A DNA stretch of 64,000 nt from an uncultured bacterium (GTDB lineage Bacteria > Cyanobacteriota > Vampirovibrionia > Gastranaerophilales > Gastranaerophilaceae), in assembly GCA_902777385.1 (NCBI GenBank), contig CACYTP010000010.1:39398-103397 (forward strand). The letters are read 5' to 3'. Within the stretch, counting starts at the first letter, position 1, and each line of letters starts with the position of its first letter. This document shows positions 1-8,742 of this stretch, piece by piece. Made by a program: the position numbers and the translations under genes. The notes beneath the pieces were generated by a model, which did no database searches, was not told the DNA's origin, and saw nothing but the letters and a program-made list of their open reading frames with translations.

Positions 1-93
1 GGAAAAACTGTTTCCTCTGTCTCTGATTGCTTTAATCGCTTCTTTCTTTTTCTGCTCTAAAGCTTTTTTCTTTAAATCATCCAGTATACCCAT
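1..93 (-). CDS. Partial hypothetical protein, N-terminus only
   Basis: An open frame reads leftwards from an ATG at 93-91 to the window edge: 31 codons, beginning MGILDDLKKKALEQKKKEAI. It is rich in Lys and Glu, as in an amphipathic helix. The rest lies outside the window, so no function can be given. There is no clear ribosome binding site; the upstream strand is almost pure A/T. It could also be an internal methionine or a chance frame. Confidence 0.4.
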   Translation of the reverse strand, partial: MGILDDLKKKALEQKKKEAIKAIRDRGNSFS

Positions 94-319
94 AATAATA
101 AATAATAGTATATTATTTTTATTTAAGATACCTCTGTTTAGCGTATATTTGTAAAGAAATATTAAAGAAATATATAAATCGTATATATCCTTACGCAGAG
201 TGTGTTTCCGTCCTTTAAATCATTGTAAATTCTGTTAGAAAAGGCAATTTTTAGGGAATACATGTTTTTATATACATGAGAGATAATAAGTCTTAAGTAT
301 AAAGCTAAAAAGGAGTACT

Positions 320-637
320 ATGGCATTTGGTATAAGCCAAAATCCAATATCAACTTCCGCTCGTAATCAGAACTATTACGACAAGAAGCTTGCGGCTTAT
401 CATCAGAAATATTCCGGTGATTTGCGTAATCAGTATTCTACTATGGCTATGATGCAAAAAAATGATGATAGAATGCGTAAGCTGGGCTATGATCCGGATA
501 TGGTAAGATATCAAATGTGGGAGAAACAGCAAATAGAACCGATGCTCCAATATCAGGCAGATCAGGCTGCTGTGGGTGGTATTGTCGATAGTTTGGGCAG
601 TATTGTAGGTTCCATAAAAGGTATTTTTGGTAAGTAA
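320..637 (+). CDS. Small hypothetical protein (105 aa)
   Basis: An AGGAG at 311-315 sits just before the ATG, and a 12-bp inverted repeat follows the gene, so it looks like a complete single-gene unit. The product is rich in Gln, Tyr, Met and Asn, with a glycine-rich C-terminus (GGIVDSLGSIVGSIKGIFGK) that could form an amphipathic or membrane-associated helix. There is no signal peptide. I recognise no family. The start MAFGISQNPISTS resembles other short, Asn/Ser-rich N-termini in this window. Confidence 0.7.
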   Translation: MAFGISQNPISTSARNQNYYDKKLAAYHQKYSGDLRNQYSTMAMMQKNDDRMRKLGYDPDMVRYQMWEKQQIEPMLQYQADQAAVGGIVDSLGSIVGSIKGIFGK

Positions 638-660
638 TTTGATTAAAATTCTGATATTCT

Positions 661-696
661 AACCCTATAAACTTTTATTTTATAGTTTATAGGGTT
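661..696 (+). terminator. Hairpin after the 105-aa gene
   Basis: A perfect 12-bp inverted repeat (661-672 AACCCTATAAAC with 685-696) has a 12-nt loop and a weak T-rich tail. It probably ends the preceding gene and insulates the adhE promoter. Confidence 0.6.
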
Positions 697-753
697 TATT
701 GTGTTGCAATTTTTGAAGATATTAAATTTAGATAAAGATTGTAAAAAATACAC

Positions 754-782
754 TTGATTTTTAGAGAGATTTGAAGTACAAT
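754..782 (+). promoter_or_regulatory. Sigma-70-type promoter of adhE
   Basis: A TTGATT -35 (754-759), a 17-bp spacer and a TACAAT -10 (777-782) predict transcription starting near 789, about 130 nt before the AdhE start codon. The predicted start lies inside the Rex-like operator at 787-804. Confidence 0.65.
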
Positions 783-786
783 GTAT

Positions 787-804
787 TTGTGAAATAAATC
801 ACGA
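787..804 (+). promoter_or_regulatory. Rex-like operator over the adhE start site
   Basis: TTGTGAAATAAATCACGA matches the known Rex consensus TTGTGAA-N4-TTCACAA at 12 of its 14 defined positions. It is an inverted repeat directly downstream of the -10. Rex is an NADH-sensing repressor that commonly controls adhE in anaerobes. That Rex acts here is inference; no rex gene is in the window. Confidence 0.6.
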
Positions 805-915
805 ATACTAGAAACTCTTATGGCAGCGGCTAAACCCCAAATCCCCGAAGAATAGTTGAAAAGCATGCTGCAACAAGACAGATTAATTATATTTGTTATA
901 AAAAGGAGAAAACAA

Positions 916-3594
916 ATGGCAACAAAAAGCACAAAGAAAACTGTCGACAAACTTGAAAAGGCTCTAAATAAATCAAGTGTTGTTGATTCAGCTGAACAAT
1001 TTGAATTGCTCATCGAAAGAGTAAAAAAAGCTCAAAAAATTTATTCTACATTTTCTCAGGAAAAAGTGGATGCTATCTTCAAAGCTGCAGCTACTGCTGC
1101 TGATAAAGCAAGAATTCCTCTTGCAAGAATGGCTGTTGAAGAAACAGGTATGGGTGTTCTTGAAGACAAGATTATCAAAAATCACTTTGCTTCAGAATAT
1201 ATCTATAATAAACATAAGAATGCAAAAACTTGCGGCATTATAAAAGAAGATGCTGCTAACGGTACAAAGATTGTTGCAGAACCTTTAGGTATTATTGCAG
1301 GTATTATTCCTACAACTAACCCTACTTCAACTGCTATATTCAAATCTTTAATAGCTTTAAAAACAAGAAATGCTATAATCTTTTCACCACACCCTAGAGC
1401 AACAAAATCTACTATTGCAGCGGCAAAGGTAGTTTTGGATGCTGCTGTTAAGGCAGGTGCTCCGGCTGATATTATCGGTTGGATTGATGTTCCGTCTGTA
1501 GAATTGTCAGGTCAGTTAATGAAACACCCTGATATTGCTTGTATTCTTGCAACAGGCGGTCCGGGTATGGTTAAAGCTGCTTATTCATCAGGTAATCCTG
1601 CGTTAGGTGTAGGACCCGGTAATACTTCAGCCGTAATTGATGAAACTGCGGATATAAAGATGGCTGTTTCTTCAATTATTATGTCAAAGACTTTTGATAA
1701 CGGTATGATTTGTGCTTCAGAACAATCAGTTGTTGTTGTTGAGGATGTATATGAAGAAGTTAAAAAAGAATTCTTATACAGAGGTGCTTATCTTGTAAGC
1801 AAGGCTGAAGAGAAGAAAATGATGAGCTTACCGTTTATCGATCCTAACAGAGGAACTGCTCATCCGGCTATCGTTGGGCAGTCTGCTTGTAAGATTGCAG
1901 AATTGTCAGGTTTCAAAATCCCTGAATATTCAAAAATTTTATTGGCTGAAAGACCTTCTGTTGATTGGAATGATCCGTTCTCAAGAGAAAAATTGTCACC
2001 AATCTTAACAATGTATAAGGCAAAAGATTTCAAACAAGCTACCGAAATGGCTTACGAGTTGGTATCAAAGGGTGGTGCAGGTCATACTTCTGTTCTTTAT
2101 ACTGATACAAGAAAACAGGATAGAGTTGACATGTATGCTGAGCTTATGCCATCATGCAGAGTATTAATCAATTCTCCATCATCTCAAGGTGGTATTGGTG
2201 ATTTATATAACTTTAAGTTAGAACCATCATTATCATTAGGATGCGGTTCTTGGGGCGGAAATGCCGTTTCAGGAAACATAGGTGTAGAACACTTACTTAA
2301 CTACAAAACAGTTGCTGAAAGGAGAGAAAATATGCTCTGGTTTAAGGTTCCGCCAAAAGTTTATTTCAAACGCGGTGCGGTAGATTTGGCACTTCGTGAA
2401 TTGAAGGGCAAAAAACGTGCATTTATCGTAACTGATAGATTCCTATTCAATTCAGGTGCTGTTGATAGTATTACAAATGTATTAGATGATATTGGCATTG
2501 ATCATCAAATTTTCTTTGATGTTAAGCCGGATCCTACATTGTCTACAATTAATCAGGCTATGGAAATTATCAGACCTTACGAACCGGATGTAATCATTGC
2601 ATTGGGCGGCGGTTCTCCTATGGATGCAGCTAAGATTATGTGGTTGATGTATGAACATCCTGAAACAGATTTCTCTGATATTTCTATGAGATTTATGGAT
2701 ATCAGAAAGAGAATTTGTTCTATTCCTGATTTGGGTTCAAAAGCAACAATGGTTGCTATCCCGACAACTTCAGGTACAGGTTCTGAAGTAACACCGTTTG
2801 CAATTATTACAGATGATGAATCTCATGTAAAATATGCAATCGCAGATTACGCTTTAACACCATCTATGGCAATAATTGATCCTAACTATGTTGATGGTAT
2901 GCCTAAAGGTTTGACTGCTGCTTCAGGTATAGATGCTTTGGTTCACGCAATTGAAGCTTATGTATCTTGTATGGCTACAAACTTTACAAATTCAAATGCT
3001 TTGGAAGCTTGTAAGTTAGTATTCAGATACTTGGAAAGATCTTGGTCTGAAGGTGCTAACGATCCGATAGCAAGAGAAAAAATGCACTATGCGGCAACAA
3101 TTGCAGGTATGGCATTTGCAAATTCATTCTTAGGATTATGCCATTCAATGGCACACAAGTTAGGTGCTATGTTCCATGTACCTCACGGTGTTGCTAACGC
3201 ATTGTTAATCAGACAGGTTATCAAATATAATGCTGTTGATTATCCGCACAAACAAGCAACTTTCCCTCAGTACAAGTTCCCTAATGCAAAAGAAAAATAT
3301 GCTCAGATTGCTGATGAACTTGGCTTAGGCGGTAAGACAAATGATGAAAAGGTTGAATTATTGATTTCAGCAGTTGATAAATTGATGAAAGCTATCAATC
3401 TTCCTAATTCAATTAAGGACTTCGGTGTAACTGAAGAAGAATTTAATGCAAAATTAGATGAAATGGTTGAATTAGCATTTGATGATCAGTGTACTGGTGC
3501 TAACCCTGCATATCCTCTTATGAGTGATATTAAGGCTATATACCTTGATGCTTTTGAAGGAAAAGTAAGAGATTATTATTCTTCTAAAAAGTAA
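916..3594 (+). CDS. adhE: Bifunctional acetaldehyde-CoA/alcohol dehydrogenase
   Basis: AdhE reduces acetyl-CoA to acetaldehyde and then to ethanol with NADH, regenerating NAD+ in fermentation. The start is the ATG at 916, behind AAGGAG; an in-frame ATG at 856 lacks a ribosome site. The 892-aa product has the usual AdhE length. The N-terminal aldehyde dehydrogenase half carries the catalytic Cys in GMICASEQS (about residue 266). From about residue 475 the iron-type alcohol dehydrogenase half has the GGGSPMDAAK nucleotide loop, GTGSEVTPFAIITDD, and His-containing metal segments (CHSMAHKLGA, PHGVANALLI). A terminator follows, so it is a single-gene unit. The Rex-like site implies induction when NADH is high. 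Confidence 0.97.
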   Translation: MATKSTKKTVDKLEKALNKSSVVDSAEQFELLIERVKKAQKIYSTFSQEKVDAIFKAAATAADKARIPLARMAVEETGMGVLEDKIIKNHFASEYIYNKHKNAKTCGIIKEDAANGTKIVAEPLGIIAGIIPTTNPTSTAIFKSLIALKTRNAIIFSPHPRATKSTIAAAKVVLDAAVKAGAPADIIGWIDVPSVELSGQLMKHPDIACILATGGPGMVKAAYSSGNPALGVGPGNTSAVIDETADIKMAVSSIIMSKTFDNGMICASEQSVVVVEDVYEEVKKEFLYRGAYLVSKAEEKKMMSLPFIDPNRGTAHPAIVGQSACKIAELSGFKIPEYSKILLAERPSVDWNDPFSREKLSPILTMYKAKDFKQATEMAYELVSKGGAGHTSVLYTDTRKQDRVDMYAELMPSCRVLINSPSSQGGIGDLYNFKLEPSLSLGCGSWGGNAVSGNIGVEHLLNYKTVAERRENMLWFKVPPKVYFKRGAVDLALRELKGKKRAFIVTDRFLFNSGAVDSITNVLDDIGIDHQIFFDVKPDPTLSTINQAMEIIRPYEPDVIIALGGGSPMDAAKIMWLMYEHPETDFSDISMRFMDIRKRICSIPDLGSKATMVAIPTTSGTGSEVTPFAIITDDESHVKYAIADYALTPSMAIIDPNYVDGMPKGLTAASGIDALVHAIEAYVSCMATNFTNSNALEACKLVFRYLERSWSEGANDPIAREKMHYAATIAGMAFANSFLGLCHSMAHKLGAMFHVPHGVANALLIRQVIKYNAVDYPHKQATFPQYKFPNAKEKYAQIADELGLGGKTNDEKVELLISAVDKLMKAINLPNSIKDFGVTEEEFNAKLDEMVELAFDDQCTGANPAYPLMSDIKAIYLDAFEGKVRDYYSSKK

Positions 3595-3614
3595 TAGGTA
3601 AATCCAAATAATAA

Positions 3615-3648
3615 AGAAGTGCGATTGAATAGTCGCACTTCTTTTTTT
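3615..3648 (+). terminator. Rho-independent terminator of adhE
   Basis: The 10-bp stem AGAAGTGCGA/TCGCACTTCT (3615-3624 with 3633-3642) is followed by a T run. Confidence 0.9.
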
Positions 3649-3660
3649 GTAAGGGTAAGA

Positions 3661-3688
3661 TTGCCTTTTTTTAATCTGTATGTAATAT
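3661..3688 (+). promoter_or_regulatory. Promoter giving a leaderless DMT-transporter mRNA
   Basis: TTGCCT (3661-3666), a 16-bp spacer and TAATAT (3683-3688) place the predicted start of transcription on or next to the ATG at 3696. No ribosome binding site lies between them. Confidence 0.55.
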
Positions 3689-3695
3689 TTAGATT

Positions 3696-4559
3696 ATGTT
3701 GTTTTTAATATTTGCGGTTACAGTAAGAATATTATCAAATTCGATGGCGAATGTTTATCAGAAAAAGCTCGCTGCATTCGGATATAACCCGTCATTTATT
3801 AATTTTGTAATGTATCTTGGATTAAGTATTTTTTTATGTCCCCTTATGCTTAGGCAGGATTATTCGGGATTTGGTGCAGCTTTCTGGTTGTTTGCGTCTG
3901 TCGGAGGTTTGTGTGGGGCGTTAGGCAATTCATATTTAGTCAAGGCACTTAAAAAAGGTGAATTATCTGTATTAGGCCCAATAAATGCGTATAAATCTGT
4001 GGTAGCCATGATTATAGGTATATTCCTGTTAAAAGAGATACCGTCTTTGTTTGGAGTTTTTGCAGTAGCTTTAATTGTTGTCGGAAGTTATTTTGTATTT
4101 GATACTCAGGATGAAGGCTTTTCTTTTAAGTTGTTAAAACGTGCTGATATCAGATATAGAATTTATGCACTTGTTTTTACTGCTGTAGAGGCACTTTGTA
4201 TTAAAAATGTAATCAACGAAAGTGATATTGTTATTTCATTTATATTCTGGTGTGTTTTCGGAATGCTGTTTACAGGTTTATTATCAGTTAAAAGTGGTAA
4301 TATAAATATCTTTAAAAATATTCGGACTGTGCGATATTTTGCACTGGTAGTTTTATTTATGGGGTTAATGCAGATAACTACAAATTATGTATTCTCAAAA
4401 ATGCAAGTTGGATACGGACTTGCATTATTTCAGCTTTCTGCACTTGTAAGTGTTGTTCTTGGTTGGAAATATTTTAAGGAAACTAATATTATTAAAAAAT
4501 TGTTCGGAACTGTAATAATGGTAATCGGTGCTGTAATAATAACCTTATTAAGGGTTTAA
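3696..4559 (+). CDS. EamA/DMT-superfamily transporter
   Basis: This 287-aa protein is almost wholly hydrophobic, with about ten predicted membrane segments, matching the drug/metabolite transporter fold of two EamA repeats. Charged loops such as LVKALKKGELSVLGPINAYK, and the paired late segment ending in FGTVIMVIGAVIITLL, are typical of the family. Members export or import small metabolites across the inner membrane; the substrate cannot be read from the sequence. The start is an ATG without a ribosome site, eight bases after a good -10. A MATE transporter follows 31 bp later behind its own -10-like element. Confidence 0.85.
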   Translation: MLFLIFAVTVRILSNSMANVYQKKLAAFGYNPSFINFVMYLGLSIFLCPLMLRQDYSGFGAAFWLFASVGGLCGALGNSYLVKALKKGELSVLGPINAYKSVVAMIIGIFLLKEIPSLFGVFAVALIVVGSYFVFDTQDEGFSFKLLKRADIRYRIYALVFTAVEALCIKNVINESDIVISFIFWCVFGMLFTGLLSVKSGNINIFKNIRTVRYFALVVLFMGLMQITTNYVFSKMQVGYGLALFQLSALVSVVLGWKYFKETNIIKKLFGTVIMVIGAVIITLLRV

Positions 4560-4577
4560 TTTCATTTTTCTTTAGTG

Positions 4578-4583
4578 TAGAAT
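4578..4583 (+). promoter_or_regulatory. -10-like element before the MATE gene
   Basis: TAGAAT ends eight bases before the ATG at 4591, and the intervening bases hold no ribosome binding site. The spacing suggests a leaderless start. The -35 is weak. Confidence 0.35.
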
Positions 4584-4590
4584 TGCAATT

Positions 4591-5898
4591 ATGACACAGC
4601 CGATAAAATATTACATAAAAGAATTATTACATATTGCCCTGCCTATAATAATAGGAAATTTAGGATTTATTTTGATAGGTGCAGGGGATGTTTTAATAGC
4701 CGGCAGACATTCAACGAATACTCTTGCCGCAATCAGTATTGCAACCGCAATTACAAATTGTATACAGACTTTCGGTATTGGCATATTAGTTAGTATTTCA
4801 CCGCTGTTATCAAATTATAGAGGCGAAAAGATGGCTGCAAAAAAGTATTTTTATCCGACATTGAGATTTTCTTTCGTCCTTTCTTTAATTGTAATGCTGG
4901 CGGTTTTGGGTACAATTCCACTTATTGATTTGTTGCATTATGAACCTGTATTGGTTCCTATGATAAAACAATATATGCTTATTACAGCATTTGCTACTTT
5001 TGGCGGATATTTACATGCTGCGGTTAAGGAATTTTTACAGGCTTTTGAGATTGTTTTGTTTCCAAATTTATTAACCTTTGTAGCAGTCTTTTTAAATTTA
5101 TTTTTAAATGTTATTTTTGTGTTCGGATTTGGACCTATTCCTTCTATGGGTGTTGTGGGCTTGGCGTGGGCAAGTTTTATCGTAAGATATTTTATGGGGC
5201 TGGTATTGTTTATATACTGTTTTAAGCTTATGAGATTTAATGATTATAAAGATTTTAATTATTATAAACAGTTAATAAAGATAGGATTACCTGTATCTGC
5301 GGCAATTCTGGTTGAATTTGTTGCATTTAATTTGGTTGCTGTTGTGATGGGAAAGGTCGCCGGAATTTATGCGGCAGCTCAAAATTTAATTTGTACCTTG
5401 ACGACTGTTTCATTTATGGTGCCTCTTGCAATATCAAATGCTATAGCTGTAAAAGTAGGATTTGCTAATGGGGCAAAAGATTATTATGATTTGAGAAAGT
5501 ATGCCAAAATAGGAACTTTAATTTGTGTAGGGTTTATGCTGTGCAGTGCAGTAATATTTTCTATATTCCCAAGACAGCTTGCAGGTTTATTTACAAAAGA
5601 TCCGAAATTAATAACAATAAGTGTTCCGGTATTATATCTTTTAGCCGGATTTCAGGTGTTTGACGGATTGCAGGTCGCTTTATCAGGTATTTGTAAAGGT
5701 ATTAAGAAGACAAATATTGTTTTGGTTGCTAACTTTGTTGCATATTGGCTGCTTTCCATACCTGTAGGATATAATTTAGCTTTTACTTTCAATTTTGGAT
5801 TGAGAGGGTTTTGGTTGGGCTTAATTATGGCTGCAATTACTTTATGCGTAATAATGCTGACTATGCTAAAAAACTATTTTTCGAAACTGAAAGTGTAA
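4591..5898 (+). CDS. MATE-family multidrug/cation antiporter
   Basis: At 435 aa with about twelve predicted membrane segments in two homologous halves, this fits the MATE (NorM/DinF) family, which exports cationic compounds in exchange for Na+ or H+. Typical features are the N-terminal IALPIIIGNLGFILIGAGDV segment with an Asp in the first helices, and the second-half counterpart IKIGLPVSAAILVEFVAFNL. The substrate is unknown. It follows the DMT transporter in the same direction but appears to have its own promoter. Confidence 0.9.
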   Translation: MTQPIKYYIKELLHIALPIIIGNLGFILIGAGDVLIAGRHSTNTLAAISIATAITNCIQTFGIGILVSISPLLSNYRGEKMAAKKYFYPTLRFSFVLSLIVMLAVLGTIPLIDLLHYEPVLVPMIKQYMLITAFATFGGYLHAAVKEFLQAFEIVLFPNLLTFVAVFLNLFLNVIFVFGFGPIPSMGVVGLAWASFIVRYFMGLVLFIYCFKLMRFNDYKDFNYYKQLIKIGLPVSAAILVEFVAFNLVAVVMGKVAGIYAAAQNLICTLTTVSFMVPLAISNAIAVKVGFANGAKDYYDLRKYAKIGTLICVGFMLCSAVIFSIFPRQLAGLFTKDPKLITISVPVLYLLAGFQVFDGLQVALSGICKGIKKTNIVLVANFVAYWLLSIPVGYNLAFTFNFGLRGFWLGLIMAAITLCVIMLTMLKNYFSKLKV

Positions 5899-6063
5899 AT
5901 TTTTGTTAATACTTCAAATACTTATTTAACAACGTTTTTAATCAAATGTATTTGTCCGGTTATATGCGTAAAGGCAATTCCGTTATGAAAAATTTTTTAT
6001 ATAAGTAAGGGGATATAAATATTTCTTGGGGATATGAATTAATAATATGGAAAGGATTTTTTA

Positions 6064-7014
6064 ATGGAAGCTGTATCATCAATATCCGGAAACAGTAATA
6101 ATATTAGCTGGAACAGACAATTGGCAAACGAGTTGGATGCTATGGATGGGAAAAAGGATGGTGTAATAAGAGCTAATGTATGGAACAACTTTATAAAAAA
6201 ATCAGATAGTTCAGGCAAAAATATCGGGTATTTTATCAATGTTGATGAAGCAGCTCAGAGCCTCAATTTTTATGCAAGAAGAAAAGATGCAGGTAAAGTT
6301 GATTGGAAAAATTGGAAAAGCTTGTTAGAGGCATTTAAAAAAGATATTCCAATTCATATTGATAATTCGGATGTAACTGTTTCTAAAACTCATGCTGTAC
6401 CTGATGATGTATCAACAGAAGCAAAATTCTTATTCAAAAAAACAGAAATACCTAAGTATGAAGATAATAAAGAACGTGCAGGAAAATTGTATATATTGCA
6501 AGACGGTAAATATTATTCTTATAATTCTCAGGGTAAAATAGAAAAAGTTTATAACACAAGAGAAGATTTGAAGGAAGATAATCCTGACCATGAATTATTC
6601 TATGACGAGCAGGGCAATCTTACTGCAATGTTTAAGTATCAGTATAATGACGGTGAACCTGCTGTAACTCTTGAATATGGAGCAGAGGGTGATTTGACCG
6701 CTATTTATAAAAAAGAATATGATGAAAACGGACAGCAAACAGGGATAATAGAATATAACAAAGACGGTGCTGTTGATAGTTTCGGTGTATATGAATACGA
6801 CAAAGACGGTAATATTCTTGTTTCATCCTATGATAAAGACGGTAATTTAACAGATGTTTCAAAACAGCTTAATAATGATATAAATGTTTTATATGATACA
6901 AACGGTAAATATCAACATGGATATAAAACTGAATATACTGAAGATGCCAATGGAAATATTAAAAGTCATAAAGATTATTGCTGGAGCAGAAAAGGTAACT
7001 TATTAAAAAGATAA
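6064..7014 (+). CDS. YD-repeat-like protein with an EF-hand-like N-terminus
   Basis: The function of this 316-aa protein is unknown. Residues 25-40 contain an EF-hand-like loop (DGKKDGVIRANVW) lacking some canonical acidic ligands. From about residue 165 there are tandem Tyr-Asp repeats (YDEQGNL, YGAEGDL, YDENGQQ, YDKDGNI, YDKDGNL) of about 18-20 residues, as in wall- and sugar-associated YD/RHS-type repeats. There is no signal peptide. AAAGGA precedes the ATG. Repeats of this sort usually form beta-rich extracellular structures, but the route of export is not evident. A promoter for the next gene starts just after its stop codon. Confidence 0.75.
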   Translation: MEAVSSISGNSNNISWNRQLANELDAMDGKKDGVIRANVWNNFIKKSDSSGKNIGYFINVDEAAQSLNFYARRKDAGKVDWKNWKSLLEAFKKDIPIHIDNSDVTVSKTHAVPDDVSTEAKFLFKKTEIPKYEDNKERAGKLYILQDGKYYSYNSQGKIEKVYNTREDLKEDNPDHELFYDEQGNLTAMFKYQYNDGEPAVTLEYGAEGDLTAIYKKEYDENGQQTGIIEYNKDGAVDSFGVYEYDKDGNILVSSYDKDGNLTDVSKQLNNDINVLYDTNGKYQHGYKTEYTEDANGNIKSHKDYCWSRKGNLLKR

Positions 7015-7025
7015 TTTGTATAAAA

Positions 7026-7055
7026 TTGGACTATTCCTGTTTTTCATGCTATCAT
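7026..7055 (+). promoter_or_regulatory. Promoter of ndk
   Basis: TTGGAC (7026-7031), an 18-bp spacer and TATCAT (7050-7055) lie between the YD-repeat gene and ndk. Confidence 0.5.
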
Positions 7056-7087
7056 ATTCAAAGGGATATATAAATAAGGAGAGAATT

Positions 7088-7555
7088 ATGCCTGAAGAAC
7101 AGAGAACTTTTATTGCAGTAAAACCTGATGGTGTTAAAAGAGGTTTGGTTGGAGAAATTATCAAAAGATTTGAAAATAAAGGTTTTAAACTTATAGGATT
7201 GAAGATGCTTGATGTTACACCTGAAATGGCTGCTGCTCATTATGGTGAACATAAAGGAAAACCTTTTTATGAAAGATTAATTAGATATATTCAAAGCGGT
7301 CCGATTGTAGCTATGGTTTGGAAAGGTTATAACGTAATTGCAGGTGCAAGGCATTTGATGGGCAAAACAGATCCTATGGTAGCTGAAGTCGGTACTATTC
7401 GTGCTGATTATGCTTTAATCATGGAATATAATGTTGTACACGGTTCAGATTCTGTGGAAAGTGCCGAAAGAGAGATTGGAATATACTTTAAGCCTGAAGA
7501 ATTGTGTGACGAGTATCAGAATATGGCTGAAAGCGTAATTGAGGATTTAGGCTAA
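7088..7555 (+). CDS. ndk: Nucleoside diphosphate kinase
   Basis: Ndk transfers the gamma phosphate of ATP to nucleoside diphosphates through a phosphohistidine. The 155-aa length matches the family. It begins RTFIAVKPDGVKRGLVGEI, where the Lys contacts nucleotide, and carries the active-site motif NVVHGSDSVESAEREI with the catalytic His. The chosen ATG has AAGGAG seven bases upstream; a longer in-frame frame starting at 7016 would add a non-homologous hydrophobic stretch containing the promoter. tgt follows after 14 bp, then tmk, so the three are probably co-transcribed. Confidence 0.97.
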   Translation: MPEEQRTFIAVKPDGVKRGLVGEIIKRFENKGFKLIGLKMLDVTPEMAAAHYGEHKGKPFYERLIRYIQSGPIVAMVWKGYNVIAGARHLMGKTDPMVAEVGTIRADYALIMEYNVVHGSDSVESAEREIGIYFKPEELCDEYQNMAESVIEDLG

Positions 7556-7569
7556 AAGAGAACTACATC

Positions 7570-8730
7570 GTGGGAAATAAGTCCGTTAACAATTATATAA
7601 AAAGAGATAAAGCTCATGATTATTTTAATTATGAGCTTATCCATACATGCAAGCAAACAGGGGCAAGAGCCGGAATTTTTGATACTCCGCATGGTACAAT
7701 ACTGACTCCGATATTCATGCCGGTGGGTACAAATTCTGCGGTAAAAGCTCTGGTATCAGATCAGATTATGGATACGGGAGCTCAGATTATGCTTGCAAAT
7801 TCGTACCATTTATATTTAAGGGCAGGTACAAAATTAATAAAGCAGTTCGGCGGTATTCACAGCTGGATGAATTGGCATAAGCCTGTATTGACCGATTCCG
7901 GTGGGTTTCAGGTTTTTTCACTTGCTCATTTAAGAAAAATAACTGAAGATGGTGTTGAATTCAGGGACCCAAAAGATGGGAAAAAACATTTCATATCTCC
8001 GGAAGTTTCTATGGAAATTCAGCAAGATATTGGGGCTGATATTATTATGGCATTTGATGAGTGTGCTCCGTATCCTTGTGATTATCAAACTGCAAAGGCG
8101 GCTATGGAACGGACTCACAGGTGGCTTGACAGATGCTTCGAATCCAAAACTAACCCAAGGCAAGCTCTATTCCCTATTGTTCAGGGAGCATTTTATGATG
8201 ATTTGAGAAAAGAAAGTGCAAGAGTAATTTCTACTTACGATACGGTTGGTTATGCAATAGGCGGTGTAAGTGTTGGTGAACCCGCAGATGTAAAAAACTA
8301 TTTTGTAAAGTTTACTGCACCTCTTCTTCCGAATGACAAACCAAGGTATCTTATGGGTGTTGGTACTCCTGAAGATTTGTTGGACGGTATTAAGAACGGA
8401 ATTGATATGTTCGATTGTGTATTGCCTACAAGAAATGCTCGTCATGGCTCATTTTTTACCTGGGACGGCAAAAAAAATATTAAAAATAAACAATTTTGGG
8501 ATGATGATAAACCGTTGGTTGAGGGTTGTACCTGTTATGCTTGCCGTAACCATTCAAGAGCATACATCAGACATTTGTTCAGATGTCAGGAAGCAACAGC
8601 AGCAACTCTTTTATCAATTCACAATATACAGTTTCTTGTTGAATTTTCTCAAAAATGCAGGCAAGCTATTTTAGAAGACAGATTTGGGGATTTTTATCAA
8701 GAACACTATGACAGGCTGTTAAGTAATTAA
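7570..8730 (+). CDS. tgt: tRNA-guanine transglycosylase
   Basis: Tgt exchanges guanine-34 in tRNAs with GUN anticodons for preQ1, on the way to queuosine. The 386-aa protein has the nucleophile region (LTDSGGFQVFSL), the specificity segment (GVGTPEDLLDGI then DMFDCVLPTRNARHG), and the zinc site CTCYACRNHSRAYIRHLFR. The start is GTG at 7570, since no ATG lies upstream of the conserved N-terminal sequence. queF, which makes preQ1, is also in this window at 41018-41917. It sits between ndk and tmk. Confidence 0.96.
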   Translation: MGNKSVNNYIKRDKAHDYFNYELIHTCKQTGARAGIFDTPHGTILTPIFMPVGTNSAVKALVSDQIMDTGAQIMLANSYHLYLRAGTKLIKQFGGIHSWMNWHKPVLTDSGGFQVFSLAHLRKITEDGVEFRDPKDGKKHFISPEVSMEIQQDIGADIIMAFDECAPYPCDYQTAKAAMERTHRWLDRCFESKTNPRQALFPIVQGAFYDDLRKESARVISTYDTVGYAIGGVSVGEPADVKNYFVKFTAPLLPNDKPRYLMGVGTPEDLLDGIKNGIDMFDCVLPTRNARHGSFFTWDGKKNIKNKQFWDDDKPLVEGCTCYACRNHSRAYIRHLFRCQEATAATLLSIHNIQFLVEFSQKCRQAILEDRFGDFYQEHYDRLLSN

Positions 8731-8742
8731 AAGGAATGTATG

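Noticed and set aside
820..855. Short frame MAAAKPQIPEE in the adhE leader
   Set aside because: No ribosome site and only 11 codons; it could be an upstream ORF but nothing supports it.
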